Source: Blastomussa wellsi
Taxonomy: Eukaryota; Cnidaria; Anthozoa; Scleractinia; Plerogyridae
Assembly (NCBI GenBank): GCA_947652115.1
Contig: OX393562.1
Coordinates: forward strand, 4,354,830 to 4,418,829
DNA length: 64,000 bases
Direction: 5' to 3'
The notes beneath the pieces are model-generated. The model made no database searches, was not told where the DNA came from, and saw only the letters and a list, made by a program, of their open reading frames with translations. Below, in pieces: positions 1-13,040 of this stretch; within the stretch, counting starts at the first letter, position 1, and every line of letters starts with the position of its first letter. The translations under genes and the position numbers were made by a program.

Positions 1-1265
1 AGATCTTGCATAACCAAGATCTTGCCTAACCAAGAACTTATATAACCAAGATCTTCCCTTACCAAGAACTTGCTTAACCAAGATCTTGCATAACAAAGAT
101 CTTGCATAACCAAGATCTTGCCTAACCAAGATCTTGCATAACCAAGATCTTCCCCTACCAAGATCTTGCATAACCAAGATCATGCATAACCAAGATCTTG
201 CATAACCAAGTTCTTCCATAACCAAGATCTTGCATAACCAAGATCTTGCATAACCAAGATATTGCATAACCAAGATATTGCATAACCAAGATCTTGCCTA
301 ACCAAGATCTTGCATAAGCAAGATCTTCCCTTACCAAGATCTTGCATAACCAAGATCATGCATAACCAAGATCTTGCATAACCAAGTTCTTGCATAACCA
401 AGATCTTACACAACCAAGATCTTGCCTAACCAAGATCTTGCATAACCAAGATCTTGCCTAACCAAGATCTTGCCTAACCAAGATCTTGCATAACCAAGAT
501 CTTCCATAACCAAGATCATGCATAACCAAGATCTTGGATAACCAAGATCTTGCATAACCAAGATCTTGTCTAACCAAGATCTTGCTTAACCAAGATCATG
601 CATAACCAAGATCTTGCCTGACCAAGATCTTCCCTAACCAAGATCTTCCATAACCAAGATCATGCCTAGCCAAGATCTTGCATAACCAAGTTCTTGCATA
701 ACCAAGATCTTGCATAACCAAGATCTTGCCTAACCAAGATCTTGCCTAACCAATATCTTGCATAACCAAGATCTTGCATAACCAACATCATGCATAACCA
801 AGATCTTGCATAACCAAGTTCTTGCATAACCAAGATCTTGCATAACCAAGATCTTGCCAAACCAAGAACTTGCCTAACCAAGATCTTGCATAACCAAGAT
901 CTTGCATAACCAAGATCTTGCCTAACCAAGATCTTGCATAACAAAGATCTTGCCTAAAGAAGATCTTGCATAACCAAGATCTTCCCTAACCAAGATCTTG
1001 CATAAGCAAGATCTTCCCTAACAAAGGTCTTCCACAACCAAGATCATGCATAACCAAGATCTTGCCTAAGCAAGAACTTGTCTAACCAAGATCTTGCATA
1101 ACAAAGATCTTGCATAACTAAGATCTTGCCTAACCAAGATCTTGCATAACCAAGATCTTCCCTAACCAAGATCTTGCATAACCAAGATCTTGCTTTACCA
1201 AGATCATGCATAACCAAGATCTTGCATAACAAAGATCTTGCATAACCAAGATCTTGCCTAACCAA
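1..1265. repeat. HOR block P/Q, first copy (recurs at 3985-5185)
   Basis: The order of variant units here is repeated downstream. The rare unit with GAACTTATATAACC at about 34 reappears at 4018 (offset 3,984). The sequence around 666-1265 reappears at 4586-5185 (offset 3,920). The 64-bp change in offset is a four-unit difference near 410-470: the first copy holds extra units, including one with CTTACACAACC, that the second lacks. Landmarks inside are AACATCATGC near 785, the odd unit ending CCTAAAGA near 955, and AAAGGTCTTCCACAACC near 1024. Part of the block is also seen at 12.9-13.4 kb. The left edge is cut by the window. Confidence 0.85.
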
Positions 1266-4200
1266 GATCTTGCCTAACCAATATCTTGCCTAACCAAGAT
1301 CTTGCATAACCAAGATCTTGCATAACCAAGATCATGCATAAACAAGATCTTGCATAACCAAGTTCTTGCATAAGCAAGATCTTGCATAACCAAGATCTTG
1401 CGTAACCAAGAACTTGCCTAACCAAGATCTTGCATAACCAAGACCATGCATAACCAAGATCTTGCATAACCAAGTTCTTGCATAACCAAGAACTTGCCTA
1501 ACCAAGATCTTGCATAACCAAGATCTTGCATAACCAAGATCTTGCCTAACCAAGATCTTGCATAACCAAGATCTTGCATAACCAAGATCATGCATAACCA
1601 AGATCTTGCATAACCAAGTTCTTGCATAACCAAGAACTTGCCTAACCAAGATCTTGCATAACCAAGATCTTGCATAACCAAGATCTTGCCTAACCAAGAT
1701 ATTGCAAAACCAAGTTCTTGCATAACCAAGATCTTGCATAACCAAGATCTTGCCTAACCAAGAACTTGCCAAACCAAGATCTTGCATAACCAAGATCTTG
1801 CATAACCAAGATCTTGCCTAACCAAGATCTTGCATAACCAAGATCTTCCCTAACAAAGATCTTGCATAACAAAGATCATGCATAACCAAGATCTTGCATA
1901 ACCAAGTTCTTGCATAACCAAGATCTTGCATAACCAAGATCTTGCCTAACCAACATCTTGCCTAACCAAGATCTTGCATAACCAAGATCTTGCATAACCA
2001 AGATCATGCATAACCAAGATCTTGCCTAACCAACATCTTGCCTAACCAAGATCTTCCCTAACCAAGATCTTGCATAACCAAGATCATGCATAACCAAGAT
2101 CTTGCATAACAAAGTTCTTGCCTAACCAAGAACTTGCCTAACCAAGAACTTGCCTAACCAAGATCTTGCATAACAAAGATCTTGCATAACCAAGATCTTG
2201 CCTAACCAAGATCTTATATAACCAAGATCTTCCCTTACCAAGAACTTGCCTAACCAAGATCTTGCATAACAAAGATCTTGCATAACCAAGATCTTGCATA
2301 GCCAAGATCTTCCATAAGCAAGATCTTCCCCAACCAAGATCTTGCATAACCAAGATCATGCATAACCAAGATCTTGCATAACCAAGTTCTTGCATAACCA
2401 AGATCTTGCATAACCAAGATCTTGCCTAGCCAAGATCTTGCATAACCAAGATCTTGCATAACCAAGATCTTGCCTAACCAAGATCTTGCCTAACCAAGAT
2501 CTTGCATAACCAAGATCTTGCATAACCAAGATCAAGCATAACCAAGATCTTGCATAACCAAGTTCTTGCATAACCAAGATCTTGCATAACCAAGATCTTG
2601 CCTAACCAAGATCTTGCATAACCAAGATCTTGCATAACCAAGATCTTGCCTAACCAAGATCTTGCCTAACCAAGATCTTGCATAACCAAGATCTTGCATA
2701 ACCAAGATCAAGCATAACCAAGATCTTGCATAACCAAGTTCTTGCATAACAAAGATCTTGCATAACCAAGATCTTGCCTAACCAAGATCTTGCATAACCA
2801 AGATCTTGCATAACCAAGATCTTGCCTAACCAAGATCATGCATAACCAAGATCTTGCATAACCAAGATCTTGCATAACCAAGATCTTGCCTAACCAAGAT
2901 CTTGCATAACCAAGATCTTCCCTAACCAAGATCTTGCATAACCAAGATCATGCATAACCAAGATCTTGCATAACCAAGTTCTTGCCTAACCAAGATCTTG
3001 CATAACCAAGATCTTGCATAACCAAGATCTTCCCTAACCAAGATCTTGAATAACCAAGATCATGCATAACCAAGATCTTGCCTAACCAAGATCTTCCCTA
3101 ACCAAGATCTTGCATAACCAAGATCATGCATAACCAAAATCATGCATAACCAAGATCTTGCATAACCAAGTTCTTGCCTAACCAAGATCTTGCATAACCA
3201 AGATCTTGCATAACCAAGATCTTCCCTAACCAAGATCTTGAATAACCAAGATCATGCATAACCAAGATCTTGTTTAACCAAGATCTTCCCTAACCAAGAT
3301 CTTGCATAACCAAGATCATGCATAACCAAAATCATGCATAACCAAGTTCTTGCATAACCAAGATCTTGCATAACCAAGAACTTGCATAACCAAGATCTTC
3401 CCTAACCAAGATCTTGAATAACCAAGATCATGCATAACCAAGATCTTGCATAACCAAGATCTTGCATAACCAAGATCATGCATAACCAAGTTCTTGCATG
3501 ACCAAAATCATGCATAACCAAGTTCTTGCATAACCAAAATCTTGCATAACCAAGAACTTGCTTAACCAAGATCTTCCCTAACCAAGATCTTGAATAACCA
3601 AGATCTTGCATAACCAAGATCATGCATAACCAAGATCTTGCATAACCAAGATCATGCATAACCAAGATCTTGCATAACCAAGTTCTTGCCTAACCAAGAT
3701 CTTGCATAACCAAGATCTTGCATAACCAAGATCATGCATAACCAAGATCTTGCATAACCAAGTTCTTGCATAACCAAGATCTTGCATAACCAAGATCTTG
3801 CCTAACTAAGAACTTGCCTAACCAAGATCTTGCATAACAAAGATCTTGCATAACCAAGATCTTGCCTAACCAAGATCTTGCATAACCAAGATCTTCCCTA
3901 ACCAAGATCTTGCATAACCAAGATCATGCATAACCAAGATCTTGCCTAACCAAGAACTTGCGTAACCAAGATCTTCCATAACAAAGATCTTGCATAACCA
4001 AGATCTTGCCTAACCAAGAACTTATATAACCAAGATCTTCCCTTACCAAGAACTTGCTTAACCAAGATCTTGCATAACAAAGATCTTGCATAACCAAGAT
4101 CTTGCCTAACCAAGATCTTGCATAACCAAGATCTTCCCCTACCAAGATCTTGCATAACCAAGATCATGCATAACCAAGATCTTGCATAACCAAGTTCTTC

Positions 4201-4320
4201 CATAACCAAGATCTTGCATAACCAAGATCTTGCATAACCAAGATATTGCATAACCAAGATATTGCATAACCAAGATCTTGCCTAACCAAGATCTTGCATA
4301 AGCAAGATCTTCCCTTACCA
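1258..4320. repeat. HOR block R/T/U/V, first copy (recurs at 9978-13040)
   Basis: About 3.06 kb of variant order matches 9978-13040. The offset is 8,720 bp (545 units) at the left end, 8,672 (542 units) over about 1.7-2.6 kb, and 8,720 again from 2.7 kb. The drop is a three-unit (48-bp) loss near 10.35 kb and the recovery a three-unit gain near 11.4 kb. Parts recur far away: 2356-3600 matches 44514-45760 at offset 42,158 (2,635 units less 2 bp, the two bases being the two 15-bp units between them), and 2.3-2.9 kb again matches 63.3-63.9 kb. This is one of the oldest recognisable long words in the window, to judge from how widely its pieces are dispersed. Confidence 0.85.
2353..2880. repeat. 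Three tandem copies of a 176-bp (11-unit) HOR
   Basis: Copies start at 2353, 2529 and 2705. Each opens with a unit changed at the fifth to seventh bases (AGATCATGC in the first, AGATCAAGC in the other two), then a plain unit, then an AGTTCTTGC unit, then eight units in which TTGCCTAACC variants fall at nearly fixed places. Differences between copies are few, such as CCTAGCC in copy 1 and CATAACA in copy 3. The same triplet occurs with starts at 44511, 44687 and 44863, and at 63296, 63472 and 63648. At 11025, 11201, 11377 and 11425 the third copy is interrupted by a three-unit insertion. The 176-bp length is close to a nucleosome repeat; any link to chromatin is inference. Confidence 0.88.
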
Positions 4321-5185
4321 AGATCTTGCATAACCAAGATCATGCATAACCAAGATCTTGCATAACCAAGTTCTTGCATAACCAAGATCTTGCCTAACCA
4401 AGATCTTGCATAACCAAGATCTTCCATAACCAAGATCATGCATAACCAAGATCTTGGATAACCAAGATCTTGCATAACCAAGATCTTGTCTAACCAAGAT
4501 CTTGCTTAACCAAGATCATGCATAACCAAGATCTTGCCTGACCAAGATCTTCCCTAACCAAGATCTTCCATAACCAAGATCATGCCTAGCCAAGATCTTG
4601 CATAACCAAGTTCTTGCATAACCAAGATCTTGCATAACCAAGATCTTGCCTAACCAAGATCTTGCCTAACCAATATCTTGCATAACCAAGATCTTGCATA
4701 ACCAACATCATGCATAACCAAGATCTTGCATAACCAAGTTCTTGCATAACCAAGATCTTGCATAACCAAGATCTTGCCAAACCAAGAACTTGCCTAACCA
4801 AGATCTTGCATAACCAAGATCTTGCATAACCAAGATCTTGCCTAACCAAGATCTTGCATAACAAAGATCTTGCCTAAAGAAGATCTTGCATAACCAAGAT
4901 CTTCCCTAACCAAGATCTTGCATAAGCAAGATCTTCCCTAACAAAGGTCTTCCACAACCAAGATCATGCATAACCAAGATCTTGCCTAAGCAAGAACTTG
5001 TCTAACCAAGATCTTGCATAACAAAGATCTTGCATAACTAAGATCTTGCCTAACCAAGATCTTGCATAACCAAGATCTTCCCTAACCAAGATCTTGCATA
5101 ACCAAGATCTTGCTTTACCAAGATCATGCATAACCAAGATCTTGCATAACAAAGATCTTGCATAACCAAGATCTTGCATAACCAA
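3985..5185. repeat. HOR block P/Q, second copy
   Basis: Repeats the variant order of 1-1265 with a four-unit deletion corresponding to first-copy positions about 410-470. Matching landmarks are GAACTTATATAACC at 4018, the pair of GATATTGC units near 4230-4265, AACATCATGC near 4705, the CCTAAAGA unit near 4875 and GGTCTTCCACAACC near 4945. After about 5185 it diverges from what follows the first copy: first-copy position 1258 onwards carries TTGCCTAACCAATATC, whereas here plain units follow. That breakpoint marks one edge of the duplication. Confidence 0.85.
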
Positions 5186-7690
5186 GATCTTGCATAACCA
5201 AGATCTTGCCTAACCAAGATCTTGCCTAACCAAGATCTTGCATAACCAAGATCATGCATAACCAAGATCTTGCATAACCAAGTTCTTGCATAACCAAGAT
5301 CTTGCACAACCAAGATCTTGCCTAACCAAGATCTTGCATAACCAAGATCTTGCATAACCAAGATCATGCATAACCAAGATCTTGCATAACCAAGTTCTTG
5401 CATAACCAAGATCTTGCATAACCAAGATCTTGCCTAACTAAGAACTTGCCTAACCAAGATCTTGCATAACAAAGATCTTGCATAACCAAGATCTTGCCTA
5501 ACCAAGATCTTGCATAACCAAGATCTTCCCTAACCAAGATCTTGCATAACCAAGATCATGCATAACCAAGATCTTGCCTAACCAAGAACTTGCCTAACCA
5601 AGATCTTCCATAACAAAGATCTTGCATAACCAAGATCTTGCCTAACCAAGAACTTATATAACCAAGATCTTCCCTTACCAAGAACTTGCCTAACCAAGAT
5701 CTTGCATAACAAAGATCTTGCATAACCAAGATCTTGCCTAACCAAGATCTTGCATAACCAAGATCTTCCCTTACCAAGATCTTGCATAACCAAGATCATG
5801 CATAACCAAGATCTTGCATAACCAAGTTCTTCCATAACCAAGATCTTGCATAACCAAGATCTTGCCTAACCAAGATATTGCATAACCAAGATATTGCATA
5901 ACCAAGATCTTGCCTAACCAAGATCTTGCATAACCAAGATCATGCATAACCAAGATCTTGCATAACCAAGATCTTGCATAACCAAGATCATGCATAACCA
6001 AGATTTTGCCTAACCAAGAACTTGCCTAACCAAGATCTTGCCTAACAAAGATATTGCATAACCAAGATCTTGCCTAACCAAGATCTTGCATAACCAAGAT
6101 CTTCCCTAACCAAGATCTTGAATAACCAAGATCATGCATAACCAAGATCTTGCATAACCAAGTTCTTGCATAACCAAGATCTTGTAACACCAAGTTCTTG
6201 CATAACCAAGATCTTGCCTAACCAAGATCTTGCATAACCAAGATCTTGCATAACAAAGATCAAGCATAACCAAGATCTTGCATAACCAAGATCTTGCATA
6301 ACCAAGATCTTGCATAACCAAGATCTTGCCTACCCAAGATCTTGCATAACCAAGATCTTGCATAACCAAGATCTTGTCTAACCAAGATCTTTCTTAACCA
6401 AGATCATGCATAACCAAGATCTTGCCTAACCAAGATCTTGCATAACCAAGATCTTCCCTTACCAAGATCTTGCATAACCAAGATCATGCATAACCAAGAT
6501 CTTGCCTAACCAAGTTCTTCCATAACCAAGATCACGCATAACCAAAATCTTGCATAACCAAGATCTTCCCTAACCAAGATCTTGCCTAACCAAGATCTTG
6601 ACTAACCAAGATCTTGCATAACCAAGATCTTGCATAACCAAGATCATGCATAGCCAAGGCCTTCCATTACCAAAATCATGCATAACCAAGTTCTTGCATA
6701 ACCAAGATCTTGCATAACCAAGATCTTGCTTTACCAAGATCATGCATAACCAAGATCTTGCATAACCAAGATCTTGCATAAACAATATCTTGCATAACCA
6801 AGATCTTGCATATCCAAGATCTTGCATAACCAAGATCTTGCCTAACCAAGATCTTGCCTAACCAAGATCTTGCATAACCAAGATCTTGCATAACCAAGAT
6901 CATGCATAACCAAGATCTTGCATAACCAAGTTCTTGCATAACCAAGATCTTGCATAACCAAGATCTTGCCTAACCAAGATCTTGCATAACCAAGATCTTT
7001 CCTAACCAAGATCTTGCCTAACCAAGATCTTGCATAACCAAGATCTTGCATAACCAAGATCATGCATAACCAAGATCTTGCATAACCAAGTTCTTGCATA
7101 ACCAAGATCTTGCATAACCAAGATCTTGCCAAACCAAGAACTTGCCTAACCAAGATCTTGCATAACCAAGATCTTGCATAACCAAGATCTTGCATAAACA
7201 ATATCTTGCATAACCAAGATCTTGCATATCCAAGATCTTGCATAACCAAGACCTTGCCTAACCAAGATCTTGCCTAACCAAGATCTTGCATAACCAAGAT
7301 CTTGCATAACCAAGATCATGCATAACCAAGATCTTGCATAACCAAGTTCTTGCATAACCAAGATCTTGCATAACCAAGATCTTGCCTAACCAAGAACTTG
7401 CATAACCAAGATCTTCCCTAACCAAGATCTTGAATAACCAAGATCATGCATAACCAAGATCTTGCATAACCAAATTCTTGCATAACCAAGATATTCCATA
7501 ACCAAGATCTTGCCTAACCAAGATCTTGCATAACCAAGATCTTCCCTAACCAAGATCTTGAATAACCAAGATCATGCATAACCAAGATCTTGCATAACCA
7601 AGTTCTTGCATAACCAAGATCTTGCATAACCAAGATCTTGCCTAACCAAGATCTTGCCTAACCAATATCTTGCATAACCAAGATCTTGCA
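5186..7690. repeat. Founder-type segment related to the later 7-kb HOR
   Basis: Variant order is shared with the 7,072-bp block further right. 5556-5777 matches 22387-22608 (offset 16,831, i.e. 1,052 units less 1 bp). 6570-6945 matches 23257-23632 (offset 16,687). 6106-6369 matches 40280-40543 (offset 34,174). The segment holds the first copy of the rare landmark AAGGCCTTCCATTACC, with its unit starting at 6657. It is collinear with the later block only in pieces, so units have been gained and lost between them. Other landmarks are CTTGTAACACCAAG near 6190 and CTTGCATATCC near 6805. Confidence 0.75.
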
Positions 7691-8870
7691 TAACCAAGAT
7701 CATGCATAACCAAGATCTTGCATAACCAAGTTCTTGCATAACCAAGATCTTGCATAACCAAGATCTTGCCAAACCAAGAACTTCCCTAACCAAGATCTTG
7801 CATAACCAAGATCTTGCATAACCAAGATCTTGCCTAACCAAGATCTTGCATAACAAAGATCTTGCCTAACCAAGATCTTGCATAACCAAGATCATGCATA
7901 ACCAAGATCTTGCAAAACCAAGATCTTGCATAACCAAGATCATGCATAACCAAGATCTTGCAAAACCAAGATCTTGCCTAACCAAGAACTTGCCTAACCA
8001 AGATCTTCCATAACCAAGATCTTGCATAACCAAGATCTTGCATAGCAAAGATCTTCCCTAACCAAGATCTTGCATAACCAAGATCATGCATAACCAAGAT
8101 TTTGCCTAACCAAGATCTTGCATAACCAAGATCTTGCATAACCAAGATCTTGCATAGCCAAGATCTTCCCTAACCAAGATCTTGCATAACCAAGATCTTT
8201 CCTAACCAAGATCTTGCCTAACCAAGATCTTGCATAACCAAGATCTTGCATAACCAAGATCATGCATAACCAAGATCTTGCATAACCAAGTTCTTGCATA
8301 ACCAAGATCTTGCATAACCAAGATCTTGCCAAACCAAGAACTTGCCTAACCAAGATCTTGCATAACCAAGATCTTGCATAACCAAGATCTTGCCTAACCA
8401 AGATCTTGCATAACAAAGATCTTGCCTAACCAAGATCTTGCATAACCAAGATCATGCATAACCAAGATCTTGCAAAACCAAGATCTTGCATAACCAAGAT
8501 CATGCATAACCAAGATCTTGCAAAACCAAGATCTTGCCTAACCAAGAACTTGCCTAACCAAGATCTTCCATAACCAAGATCTTGCATAACCAAGATCTTG
8601 CATAGCAAAGATCTTCCCTAACCAAGATCTTGCATAACCAAGATCATGCATAACCAAGATTTTGCCTAACCAAGATCTTGCATAACCAAGATCTTGCATA
8701 ACCAAGATCTTGCATAGCCAAGATCTTCCCTAACCAAGATCTTGCATAACCAAGATCTTTCCTAACCAAGATCTTGCCTAACCAAGATCTTGCATAACCA
8801 AGATCTTGCATAACCAAGATCATGCATAACCAAGATCTTGCATAACCAAGTTCTTGCATAACCAGAATCT
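7690..8870. repeat. 560-bp (35-unit) tandem duplication
   Basis: The sequence from about 7690 to 8310 reappears 560 bp further on, at about 8250-8870. Shared landmarks are TTGCCAAACC followed by an AGAACTT unit, ATAACAAAG at 7851 and 8411, two TTGCAAAACC units near 7913 and 7973 (8473 and 8533), and CATAGCAAAG at 8041 and 8601. I noticed only isolated differences, for example CTTCCCTAACC against CTTGCCTAACC near 7790 and 8350. The right edge is set by ACCAGAATC near 8863, which has no partner in the left copy. The tandem arrangement and high similarity point to a recent local exchange. Confidence 0.88.
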
Positions 8871-10130
8871 TGCATAACCAAGATCTTGCCTAACCAAGAT
8901 ATCGCATAATTAAGATCTTGCCTAACCAGGATCTTGCCTAACCAAGATATTGCATAACCAAGATATTGCATAACCAAGATCATGAATAACCAAGATCTCG
9001 CATAACCAAGATCTTGCATAACCAAGATCTTGCATAACCAAGATCTTGCCTAATCAAGATCTTGCATAACCAAGATCTTGCCTAACCAAGATCTTGCCTA
9101 ACCAAGACCTTGCATAACCAAGATCTTGCATAACCAAGATCTTGCATAACCAAGATCATGCATAACCAAGATCTTGCATAACCAAGTTCTTGCATAACCA
9201 AGATCTTGCATAACCAAGATCTTGCCTAACCAAGAACTTGCCTAACCAAAATCTTGCATAACTAAGATCTTGCATAACCAAGATCTTGCCTAACCAAGAT
9301 CTTGCATAAGCAAGATCTTCCCTAACAAAGGTCTTGCATAACCAAGATCATGCATAACCAAGATCTTGCCTAAGCAAGAACTTGTCTAACCAAGATCTTG
9401 CATAACAAAGATCTTGCATAACCAAGATCTTGCCTAACCAAGATCTTGCATAACCAAGATCTTCCCTAACCAAGATCTTGCATAACCAAGATCATGCATA
9501 ACCAAGATATTGCATAACCAAGTTCTTGCATAACCAAAATCTTGCATAACCAAGGTCTTGCCTAACCAAGATCTTGCATAACCAAGATCTTGCATAACCA
9601 AGATCTTGCCTAACCAAGATCTTGCCTAACCAAGATCTTGCATAACCAAGATCTTCCCTAACCAAGATCATGCATAACCAAGATCTTGCATAACCAAGTT
9701 CTTGCATAACCAAGATCTTGCCTAACCAAGATATTGCATAACCAAGATTTTGCCTAACCAAGATATTGCATAACCAAATTATTGCATAACCAAGATCTTG
9801 CCTAACCAAGATCTTGCATAAGCAAGATCTTCCGTAACCAAGATCTTGCATAACCAAGATCTTGCATAACCAAGTTCTTGCATAACCAAGATCTTGGATA
9901 ACAAAGATCTTGCCTAACCAAGAGCTTGCATAACCAAGATCTTGCATAACCAAGATCTTGCCTAACCAAGATCTTGCCTAACCAAGATCTTGCCTAACCA
10001 ATATCTTGCCTAACCAAGATCTTGCATAACCAAGATCTTGCATAACCAAGATCATGCATAAACAAGATCTTGCATAACCAAGTTCTTGCATAAGCAAGAT
10101 CTTGCATAACCAAGATCTTGCGTAACCAAG
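8440..10130. repeat. 1.7-kb block with GATATC landmark, copy 1
   Basis: This block recurs near 24.2-25.95, 31.3-33.0 and 41.75-43.4 kb, and in part at 56.3-56.7 kb. The best marker is a unit beginning AGATATCGCATAATTA at 8897, 24656, 31728, 42143 and 56431. Spacings are 15,759, 7,072, 10,415 and 14,288 bp: the second and fourth are whole multiples of 16, the others one base short because each crosses one 15-bp unit. The block also carries ACCAGAATC, CCAAATTATTGC near 9777, AAGAGCTTGC near 9922 and TTGGATAACAAAG near 9895. It contains one of the rare CpGs (ATCGC). Confidence 0.85.
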
Positions 10131-13040
10131 AACTTGCCTAACCAAGATCTTGCATAACCAAGACCATGCATAACCAAGATCTTGCATAACCAAGTTCTTG
10201 CATAACCAAGAACTTGCCTAACCAAGATCTTGCATAACCAAGATCTTGCATAACCAAGATCTTGCCTAACCAAGATCTTGCATAACCAAGATCTTGCATA
10301 ACCAAGATCATGCATAACCAAGATCTTGCATAACCAAGTTCTTGCATAACCAAGATCTTGCCTAACCAAGATATTGCAAAACCAAGTTCTTGCATAACCA
10401 AGATCTTGCATAACCAAGATCTTGCCTAACCAAGAACTTGCCAAACCAAGATCTTGCATAACCAAGATCTTGCATAACCAAGATCTTGCCTAACCAAGAT
10501 CTTGCATAACCAAGATCTTCCCTAACAAAGATCTTGCATAACAAAGATCATGCATAACCAAGATCTTGCATAACCAAGTTCTTGCATAACCAAGATCTTG
10601 CATAACCAAGATCTTGCCTAACCAACATCTTGCCTAACCAAGATCTTGCATAACCAAGATCTTGCATAACCAAGATCATGCATAACCAAGATCTTGCCTA
10701 ACCAACATCTTGCCTAACCAAGATCTTCCCTAACCAAGATCTTGCATAACCAAGATCATGCATAACCAAGATCTTGCATAACAAAGTTCTTGCCTAACCA
10801 AGAACTTGCCTAACCAAGAACTTGCCTAACCAAGATCTTGCATAACAAAGATCTTGCATAACCAAGATCTTGCCTAACCAAGATCTTATATAACCAAGAT
10901 CTTCCCTTACCAAGAACTTGCCTAACCAAGATCTTGCATAACAAAGATCTTGCATAACCAAGATCTTGCATAGCCAAGATCTTCCATAAGCAAGATCTTC
11001 CCCAACCAAGATCTTGCATAACCAAGATCATGCCTAACCAAGATCTTGCATAACCAAGTTCTTGCATAACCAAGATCTTGCATAACCAAGATCTTGCCTA
11101 GCCAAGATCTTGCATAACCAAGATCTTGCATAACCAAGATCTTGCCTAACCAAGATCTTGCCTAACCAAGATCTTGCATAACCAAGATCTTGCATAACCA
11201 AGATCAAGCATAACCAAGATCTTGCATAACCAAGTTCTTGCATAACCAAGATCTTGCATAACCAAGATCTTGCCTAACCAAGATCTTGCATAACCAAGAT
11301 CTTGCATAACCAAGATCTTGCCTAACCAAGATCTTGCCTAGCCAAGATCTTGCATAACCAAGATCTTGCATAACCAAGATCAAGCATAACCAAGATCTTG
11401 CATAACCAAGATCTTGCATAACCAAGATCAAGCATAACCAAGATCTTGCCTAACCAAGTTCTTGCATAACAAAGATCTTGCATAACCAAGATCTTGCCTA
11501 ACCAAGATCTTGCATAACCAAGATCTTGCATAACCAAGATCTTGCCTAACCAAGATCATGCATAACCAAGATCTTGCATAACCAAGATCTTGCATAACCA
11601 AGATCTTGCCTAACCAAGATCTTGCATAACCAAGATCTTCCCTAACCAAGATCTTGCATAACCAAGATCATGCATAACCAAGATCTTGCATAACCAAGTT
11701 CTTGCCTAACCAAGATCTTGCATAACCAAGATCTTGCATAACCAAGATCTTCCCTAACCAAGATCTTGAATAACCAAGATCATGCATAACCAAGATCTTG
11801 CCTAACCAAGATCTTCCCTAACCAAGATCTTGCATAACCAAGATCATGCATAACCAAAATCATGCATAACCAAGATCTTGCATAACCAAGTTCTTGCCTA
11901 ACCAAGATCTTGCATAACCAAGATCTTGCATAACCAAGATCTTCCCTAACCAAGATCTTGAATAACCAAGATCATGCATAACCAAGATCTTGTTTAACCA
12001 AGATCTTCCCTAACCAAGATCTTGCATAACCAAGATCATGCATAACCAAAATCATGCATAACCAAGTTCTTGCATAACCAAGATCTTGCATAACCAAGAA
12101 CTTGCATAACCAAGATCTTCCCTAACCAAGATCTTGAATAACCAAGATCATGCATAACCAAGATCTTGCATAACCAAGATCTTGCATAACCAAGATCATG
12201 CATAACCAAGTTCTTGCATGACCAAAATCATGCATAACCAAGTTCTTGCATAACCAAGATCTTGCATAACCAAGAACTTGCTTAACCAAGATCTTCCCTA
12301 ACCAAGATCTTCAATAACCAAGATCTTGCATAACCAAGATCATGCATAACCAAGATCTTTCATAACCAAGATCATGCATAACCAAGATCTTGCATAACCA
12401 AGTTCTTGCCTAACCAAGATCTTGCATAACCAAGATCTTGCATAACCAAGATCATGCATAACCAAGATCTTGCATAACCAAGTTCTTGCATAACCAAGAT
12501 CTTGCATAACCAAGATCTTGCCTAACTAAGAACTTGCCTAACCAAGATCTTGCATAACAAAGATCTTGCATAACCAAGATCTTGCCTAACCAAGATCTTG
12601 CATAACCAAGATCTTCCCTAACCAAGATCTTGCATAACCAAGATCATGCATAACCAAGATCTTGCCTAACCAAGAACTTGCGTAACCAAGATCTTCCATA
12701 ACAAAGATCTTGCATAACCAAGATCTTGCCTAACCAAGAACTTATATAACCAAGATCTTCCCTTACCAAGAACTTGCTTAACCAAGATCTTGCATAACAA
12801 AGATCTTGCATAACCAAGATCTTGCCTAACCAAGATCTTGCATAACCAAGATCTTCCCCTACCAAGATCTTGCATAACCAAGATCATGCATAACCAAGAT
12901 CTTGCATAACCAAGTTCTTCCATAACCAAGATCTTGCATAACCAAGATCTTGCATAACCAAGATATTGCATAACCAAGATATTGCATAACCAAGATCTTG
13001 CCTAACCAAGATCTTGCATAAGCAAGATCTTCCCTTACCA
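9978..13040. repeat. HOR block R/T/U/V, second copy
   Basis: Matches 1258-4320 at offset 8,672-8,720. Relative to the first copy it has lost three units near 10.35 kb (the first copy has an additional AGAACTTGCC stretch at about 1636) and gained three near 11.4 kb, where AGATCAAGC units fall at 11377 and 11425 instead of once. Single-base differences are few, for example ATCATGCCTAACC at 11025 against ATCATGCATAACC at 2353, and AGATCCTGC at about 13057 where the first copies have AGATCATGC. At its right end it runs into block P as the first copy does, so the duplicated segment is longer than the core given. Confidence 0.85.

Noticed and set aside
8880..8960. AT-rich GATATCGCATAATTAAG word as a regulatory site or origin
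   Set aside because: It is two diverged units copied with its block to four other places. Nothing beyond the local substitutions sets it apart.
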